A stretch of 64,000 bases of DNA from Dryococelus australis (lineage: Eukaryota; Arthropoda; Insecta; Phasmatodea; Phasmatidae): positions 56,699,251-56,763,250 of the forward strand of contig CM056994.1 of NCBI GenBank assembly GCA_029891345.1. Direction: 5' to 3'. Made by a program: the position numbers and the translations under genes. The notes beneath the pieces were generated by a model. It worked only from the letters and a program-made list of their open reading frames with translations, did not search any database and had not been told where the DNA came from. The first letter of the stretch is position 1; the number at the start of each line of letters is the position of its first letter. Positions 57,736-64,000 of the stretch are shown here, piece after piece.

Positions 57736-58429
57736 TCTGGAGACGTGGTTTTCCGAATTTCTTTCTTTTTTTTTCTCTCTCGTAAATAACATCAAATATT
57801 ATTCTTAACACATTTATTAATTTCTTGAGATTCTTTTGCTTCATTTATGTTGATTACACAAGAAAATTATAACTGAAGATTTCCGTAACTCAACCAAACT
57901 TTAAGCTATTCATTGCCAGAGGAATAATTTGAAGAATGAACCTGTAATGTGATTCTCATTCTCAAGTACAAAATGCTGAATTCGATATGACTTTGAGCTG
58001 TTCTCCCCAGTTTTTGCATTAATAAACAATGCCCGGTATTATTCTGCCGGAGTAGGTGTTGTGTTGAGATCGTTTGTACTGATGAACGTTTGTGCTGAGA
58101 CGCAGTAGCCACGCGTTATTTAAGATTCTGAAATCTTTCTTCGCTAGGGAAGTCTACTGACAAAGAAGTCTTGAGGTTGAAGAAGTATTTAATGGGCCGA
58201 AAGTTCTTATATATAATGAATCTCGTAAATAACACTCACGGAAGAGAAACTTCTAAAGGTTAGTAAATTGCACGAACAAAAAAAAAATTCGTCTGTTTTG
58301 TATTTAAGTTTGTGGGACGTACGTAATGCATATGACGTTGAAAAAATATTGTGACGGCTTGTGCTCATATAAATCAGGGGGAAAAAAACGCTTTACGTAC
58401 AAAATCATTAATTCGTTCTATCACAGCTT
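57736..58429. other. Unique DNA
   Basis: Nothing recognised. Confidence 0.35.
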
Positions 58430-58690
58430 GAAGAAACGCCTAACTAGGCCTAAAAGTCGTTTGGCTTACAACTGCGCCCCAGGAAGTTATTTGGCCGTAA
58501 GTTATTTGGTCTTAAAGTCATCTGGTCTACGTCACTTGGCTTCGTCACTTCATCTGCTTTAAAAAGTTGTGGCCTGCAATTCGTTTAACCGATGTCAATT
58601 TGCCTAAAATAATCTTCCCTAAAACCCACTTAACTTAAATTCATTTATCTCAAAACCATCTTTAAGTAAATGTCATTCGGTTTTAAGTAA
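58430..58690. repeat. Degenerate 15-bp minisatellite, opposite orientation to that at 37.8 kb
   Basis: About 16 units such as AAGTTATTTGGCCGT, AAGTTATTTGGTCTT and TGTCAATTTGCCTAA. The reverse complement of the unit (about TAGGCCAAATGACTT) matches the TTAGGCCAAACGAAA unit of the other array. Confidence 0.75.
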
Positions 58691-59349
58691 TTTAAGGCAG
58701 GTAACTTTTAGACCACGTAATATATGCTCCAACTACAACATAACCGTGTACTGATACCTTTATTTAAGGTCGGTGATAGTTATCTTCGACCATGAAGTTC
58801 CGGGTTCGAATTCTGGGTAAGACACTAGTTAATATATCCGTTTAAAAAAAAATGCGTGTGTGCTATGTAAGCATCTGCTAGCACTGGCGGACTCAGCTAG
58901 TCGTTAGGGCGTCAATTTCTCATCCTTACGCGGACCGCCGTTTAAAAGTTATCGTCGCAACCTTCTTATCGACAACTCCGCTCAGATCAAAGTAGAAACG
59001 CATTTAGGAGTGTTACTGCAATTTTCTCCGACTGCATAATTCCAATCGTCGTTTCTTTTCATCCGGTTGGCCGAACATTATTTTTTTCCCCTTTTAAGGT
59101 TTTTTTTTTCCTATTGGCGTTACAGAAGAGAAATTGGCCTGGTATTGGCAACGTAGAATTACATAAACCAGAAAGTTACACAGATAATCACTTTCTTTTT
59201 GCACGTTACGTCGATGGACAGGACTGGTTGTTTAAAAACTGCCTTTTAATACTTCGCTTGGTTCACATAAATATCCAACTATCTTCGTCTGCGTTTAGAA
59301 GCTGAATCGACCCACACTAAAACGAAGTTGTTATTGCCCACTGTTTATA
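58691..59349. other. Unique DNA with a B-box-like scrap
   Basis: GGGTTCGAATTCTGG at about 58802 is B-box-like without an A box. Nothing else recognised. Confidence 0.35.
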
Positions 59350-59510
59350 CTACATCCACGATTAAATCCAACTTTTCCGAAGACATGCCAAAGTTTTATT
59401 TCCAGGATATTCCTCCGCCTCGTGCAAACAGAGTCTAGAAACATGCGCCAAAGGGACAGCGCACCGCATTAGTACGCACCCAGTGTAATGAAATGTTGCA
59501 TAGAGCTGAA
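59350..59510. mobile_element. MITE family B fragment
   Basis: Decayed terminus TACATCCACGATTAAATCCA, then the diagnostic CAGGATATTCCTCCGCCTCG. The distal half is missing. Confidence 0.65.
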
Positions 59511-59524
59511 TTTATAGTAACCCA

Positions 59525-59910
59525 ACAGTCCGACAAAACAGCCCCTAACCCGAAGAAGATTTCTCATCATTCAATCAGGAGTAAGGTCACCCCGACAAAA
59601 TCGCAGCTCCAACAACCCGACAAAAAGTAGATTCTATTTCTACTTTCGTCGGGCGTCGGACCGGTCGGACTCGCTTGGCAGCAGAAAAAAGAAACATAAC
59701 CTTACAAAACAAAATTTCGTGCGGATTTCACTACTGCCTTTGTATACGAAGTGATTTCTTTGCATTCAAATATAAGTTCCGAAAGCCACGCATTACTTGT
59801 CGGGTGGAAACTGTCGGGGTATTGTAGACACTGATTTAATTTCGGTGACGGAAATGGTCGGACTGAAAAGTAGTGTCGGATTGTCGGGACGAGCTCCTAG
59901 TGGCATTGTA
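59525..59910. mobile_element. Element with CCGACA/TGTCGG subterminal motifs
   Basis: CCGACAAAA at about 59531, 59592 and 59618 on the left. GTCGGGCGTCGG near 59649, then TGTCGGG repeats at 59806-59900 on the right in the opposite sense. The arrangement suggests a non-autonomous TIR transposon with transposase-binding repeats; exact ends unclear. Confidence 0.5.
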
Positions 59911-59938
59911 AATCCAGCACGAGAACTAATTATTACTA

Positions 59939-60358
59939 TAAGCTGTTCACGGTAAAATGAGTACTTTGAAAGCCGTGCTTAGGATCTACTTGTATGCACG
60001 TAGTGTATTCTTCCACCTTATGTAAAATGAACATTGATATGGGCCTCACCGCCTTATTCATGCGACGGTCAAGTAAAACTGTGAAATTATGGAAAGTAAT
60101 TATTACACAAATCTGCTCAATTTTGCACTTCGGTGCATTAAAAAAAACAGAAAGCGAAATAAATAACTTAAGTTATTACAAATGGGTACCTAACACTCTT
60201 TACTCAACGTCAAGATGTGGAACTATTTTCCATCCATAGTGACCAATTTTACTTGGCAAATTTCACTCAGTGTGCCCATTAAAATGTATGCATTCAGGGG
60301 GCAGTGATTTTTTTCTAATGTTCATTTCAAAAATGCTCACTTTATCGTGAATCGCCTT
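59939..60358. mobile_element. MITE family A, full-length copy (420 bp)
   Basis: Ends TAAGCTGTTCACGGTAAAAT and CTTTATCGTGAATCGCCTT, TA flanks. Confidence 0.9.
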
Positions 60359-60399
60359 TAGGAATTATCAACACACCTGATTTGTCAATGTTTTGTTCA

Positions 60400-60603
60400 T
60401 ATTAACTTCAAGTGAAATATTATCATTTATACATAAAATAAAAATAAAGTATTAATTTAACCAAAAACAAGTTACATTTATGTTCTTATGTTAACATAAG
60501 TAAACTGTTATGATATGTTAGATATTTATAAAACAACCAAATATTGCGTGATTTTTCAAAGGTTTGATTCAAGTAGTGTGATGAAATCGGGAATTAGACT
60601 GTA
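60400..60603. mobile_element. MITE family B fragment, reverse orientation
   Basis: GCGTGATTTTTCAAAGGTTT and GATTCAAGTAGTGTGATGAA, ending AATTAGACTGTAG, are the complement of the B left end. The other end is lost. Confidence 0.65.
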
Positions 60604-60712
60604 GCTACTATTTCCAACTCAGTGGTGCATCTTGTAAGGTAGACGAAGAGTAACGAATGGCTAGTTGGTTGGTAAATCTCGAGTGAAAACTAGTTTTTTT
60701 TTTTTTTTTATG

Positions 60713-60984
60713 TGGTTTACAATCAACTGAACGCTTTTGAAATCCACCTGTTGTTTGAAACTTTGAACGCTGAATGTATTTAATAGAATTTATATTTGTT
60801 TAATGCACATAATCGACATATTTACAGTCATCAAAATGTCACATTTACATCTGGTTGCCGCGTGAAATTAATGGACTCTACAGCAATGCCATAGCTTACA
60901 TATGGCGAAATGATACGAAATAATCGAAAAATTGTATCCTGAGTTGGGTGCTTTAAATGGCTCACTTATCATAGAATAGTCTAT
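60713..60984. mobile_element. Old diverged relative of MITE family A
   Basis: AACGCTTTTGAAATCCACCT at the left, CATAGCTTACATATGGCGAA and GGCTCACTTATCATAGAATA at the right follow the family A order. Confidence 0.5.
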
Positions 60985-62213
60985 AAAAATAATCGCACTA
61001 CTGTGCTGTGGTTTTCACAGGCAATAGCGTGATTGCTACGAATGGTTGCTTTATCAGTGCCTAGGGGTGATTTTAAATGTAACAGGAGAACCGATGTTAC
61101 AACAAGATATTAAACCTGCGTTAGTTTCTTAGGACACCATCTAAATTTTAAAAAATAAATCTTCTGTTACATACTTAATAGTTTTGTCGTATTTCATTTC
61201 TCTCTTCCGTTTTCCAGCGTCTGCTAATATGCACGTGTTAATTAAAAATTAATCGACATTCCGACTACCCCTAATAGCCTATAGGGAACTTCTGAGTCAA
61301 CTTCTTGCACCATCGCCATTAAAATAAATCTTGTTTTATAGAATATTACACTTAATTAATATTGTCCAAAATGTTTAACATTGTATTCTTTAAAATACAA
61401 AATTATATATATGCCTACAGTATATACCAATGTTTTATACGTGCATATGTATGCAGTTGAACCCTTGCGAATGCAGGAATGAAATTCTTTTACTTTAGTT
61501 TTTTGTGAAGTACCTGAAAATACAAATTATACGGCATTACAAATCAGTTACATTTACGAGGGAATAGGAACATAAGAAAACAAACTCAACATTTTTTTAA
61601 CACAGAAAACTCTGGATAGAAAAAATAAAAATAAAAAGAAAACAAATAGTTTAATTATATAATTTTTTTTGTTCTTTAGTATAAGTCTTCTGCATGTTTT
61701 ATACATGTTCTGGAGACTCGGAATGAACCTACGAAATAGACCGTTACGTAAACGGGGTGTTTTACCAGCGTGTGTGATGATGGACACATTTGCCAGTCTA
61801 AATTACAACCTCTCAGTATGAGTAAAAAAGTTCATGAGCACCGAGTTTGTCAGCCTGTTAACAGACACACTGGTCTGCTCATTCCATTCAAAACTCCACA
61901 AACTCAAATCTCCCTTGCCCTACTCATGTCTAGAAAAAAACTTTTTAAAAGCAGCAACACTTCCTAATCATCATTCACCGGCATTAATTTGCTAAGTGAA
62001 AATAAATAAAATAATTATATTTATAAGTATATTTCCTTACGATGTTTAAATTCTGTGGCACGTAAATGGTGGTTTATCCAGAGCGAGCATCTCAACACTG
62101 ATACCTAGATTCTAGAACGGAATTTTATCAACAAATTGAGTGCATCCATTGAATTCGTGTTTCTATAGACATAAAAGTTACAAAAATTTGTGAAATTGAA
62201 GTTAAGTATTTCG
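60985..62213. other. Unique AT-rich DNA
   Basis: Short open frames only (61554-61967), no motif. Confidence 0.4.
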
Positions 62214-62286
62214 CGCCCAACGTGGGGCTCGAACCCACGACCCTGAGATTAAGAGTCTCATGCTCTACCGACTGAGCTAGCCGGGC
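62214..62286 (-). tRNA. tRNA-Lys (anticodon CUU)
   Basis: Complete cloverleaf on the minus strand. Acceptor GCCCGGC pairs with GTTGGGC (two G-U pairs). A box TAGCTCAGTCGG. Anticodon stem TGAGA/TCTCA with loop CTCTTAA, giving CTT, which reads AAG. T arm GTGGG-TTCGAGC-CCCAC. Discriminator G. No intron and no encoded CCA. A T-run on the minus strand at about 62192-62196 may terminate Pol III. Confidence 0.97.
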
Positions 62287-62307
62287 TAGGTGGCGGTGGC
62301 AATTATC

Positions 62308-62395
62308 TATATAATATATATATGTAAAAATATATCATATATATATATATATATATGTAAAAATATATCATATATATATGATATATATACACGCA
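62308..62395. repeat. AT-rich tandem repeat
   Basis: TATGTAAAAATATATCATAT occurs twice in (AT)n sequence. Confidence 0.85.
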
Positions 62396-62425
62396 ATAAC
62401 ACACACACTAGTTATATGAAAATAA

Positions 62426-63040
62426 GGCCGTGTCAACTCGAAAGAGTGCTCACTCTCACTCGCCTCTCACTCTGGCACATACTGGCTCACTCTAACGAAT
62501 TGAGACTAGCGCACTCTGTAAGCCTTCGGCATTATTTCTCTAGGGCAATTAATAAATAAAAACGAAATATTTCTGGCCTTTTACTTTCCTCTAATAAATG
62601 TAAAGTACTATATGAAATAATCACTTATTTTAATTCGTTACATGTTTGCAAGAGTCTAAACATAATTGTTATGAGCAAATCACAGTATTTAATAATATGC
62701 ACACAATTAACCTAAATGAAATGTGAACATAATAACATCGTAATGTGTTGTGTTTCAAATCAATCGGAATATTGTTGTTATTACACATTTCACAAATGCT
62801 ATAAATAAGTCGATAAAATATTTCCTACGCTGCTTTAGAAGCAATAAAATATATGTCTGGATATTGAAATTAGGCTTGAAAACAACATGGCTGCCAGAGA
62901 GGGTGCGAGAGTAAGCACAGAGTGCACATCGTTGTTCACTCTCCTCGCGTTCTCTCCTCTCGGAGTTGGGACAGCAGAGGACTCTCCGTGACGTCAAGAG
63001 TGAGCGAGAGAGTACTCTCTCGGCGAATTGGGACACGGCC
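62426..63040. mobile_element. PIF/Harbinger-like MITE, family E-related (615 bp)
   Basis: Left GGCCGTGTCAACTCGAAAGA; complemented right GGCCGTGTCCCAATTCGCCG. Flanks TAA and CAA (imperfect 3-bp duplication). Subterminal regions are rich in CACTCTC/GAGAGTG words shared with the element at 18562. Confidence 0.75.
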
Positions 63041-64000
63041 CAAGTTTACATGAAAAAAAATTTTTTTTAATGAATATTGCAATTGAAAAAAATTTACTTT
63101 TAGCAGGAGCGAATTCACCAAAAAGCAAACTAATTCTGCAGAGCAGTGGATTTCGGTTTTTGAGTTCTTGCCTCACAAAATCACTGTCGCTAAAGTAAAA
63201 TATATCACAAAAACAATCAAAAAGCAGTAACAAAAATTCGTACAAATATTTGAAACTATGCTAATTTACGGGGAATCGTTGACTGTGGTCAGGGTTTAGT
63301 GGAGCCGTGGCCTGAACGCTCAGGAAAACACTATCACTGCACGGCTTGCGAGAAATATTTGTTGTTGTCCAACCATCATAATGTTTCCGATAAATAATAA
63401 TTTATTTATATGTATATAATAATAAGTTTCCGATAAATATTTTAGTGAACTTTAAAACAGAACCACAACGACCTGCTATTGATGTTTTAATGTAGTGCAA
63501 ATTTTGTTTCATGATCCCTTATTTTATAGACAGGTGGAATGAATTTATAAATTAAAACATTCGAATGATCAGTTACAATCGTGGCGTAGTTTGCAATGCA
63601 ATTTAAACCTAAGACCTACCTAACTTATAACTGGCAAACATTGCAGAGCACCCTCCCGAACCACCACAGTTCCGTTACATAGTCACCATAAAAAAGATTA
63701 AAAAATAAAATGTTGTTGATATTAATTATGTTTATTTATATACGATGTGTGTTGCAATATATTTATCCCATTTTATTTTACTAACACCTGAAATACAAAA
63801 TAGGTATATGTATGCGTATTTATCCTCCCCCCACTTCCCCATTACCACTCCCCCCCCCCCTTTTTTTTCGAATACACAAATTACTGCCAAGATTAAAGCA
63901 TTCCAGTGCTGTTAAATTTACTTTACGACTTTACCCCTACATATGGTGATTTATTACACATTTCGCACCTACACAGAAAACTGCAGGACTGGGCAGAAAC
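63041..64000. other. Unique AT-rich DNA to the window end
   Basis: C-run and T-run at 63850-63868. No gene recognised. Confidence 0.4.

Overview
The window reads as non-coding genomic DNA of an animal, most likely an insect or another arthropod. The evidence is AT-rich DNA with long microsatellites, three nuclear-type tRNA genes, several tRNA-derived SINE families, a dense population of short terminal-inverted-repeat (TIR) elements, Tc1-like transposons, a Helitron helicase relic and a decayed Maverick/adintovirus-like element. A polyneopteran insect with a large genome is a guess only. I see no intact host protein-coding gene. The only complete genes I support are tRNA-Leu(AAG), tRNA-Pro(UGG) and tRNA-Lys(CUU), all on the minus strand.

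Layout. 1-12 kb: short TIR elements, a 61-bp perfect hairpin at 4.8 kb, a GC-rich hairpin at 3.35 kb, tRNA-Leu and tRNA-Pro. 13-21.4 kb: microsatellites, SINEs and nested MITEs (A inside B, B inside A, E inside F). 21.4-24 kb: AT-rich unique DNA with an internal direct repeat. 24-30.4 kb: remains of a Maverick/adintovirus-like element. On the minus strand it has PLA2-like protein, adenain-type protease, penton-like protein, small basic protein, double jelly-roll major capsid protein, an unnamed conserved fragment, and a zinc-finger/replication-protein N-terminus carrying a 24-bp minisatellite. On the plus strand, diverging from the virion block, are an FtsK/A32-type packaging ATPase and a small fibre-like protein. 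Every gene has stops, frameshifts or lost key residues. No polymerase core or integrase was found. 30.9-46.5 kb: more MITEs, a 796-bp palindromic MITE dimer, a 15-bp minisatellite split by a TIR element, a 1-kb CACT-ended element, and a complete but dead Tc1-like transposon sitting inside a MITE. 48-64 kb: MITEs, SINEs, a fold-back element, the Helitron relic, a second 15-bp minisatellite, tRNA-Lys and a Harbinger-like MITE.

Two MITE families dominate. Family A (about 420 bp, with a 240-bp short form) has TIR TATAGGCTGTTCACGGTAAA including the target TA. Family B (about 425 bp) has TIR TATAGTCCATTCACGGTTAC. Both have TA target duplications, and they share parts of their TIRs and internal sequence. 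They are therefore probably sister families moved by one Tc1/mariner-type transposase that is not present here.

All calls come from reading the sequence by eye. Boundaries of diverged repeats are approximate. Protein family assignments rest on recalled motif patterns, not database searches.
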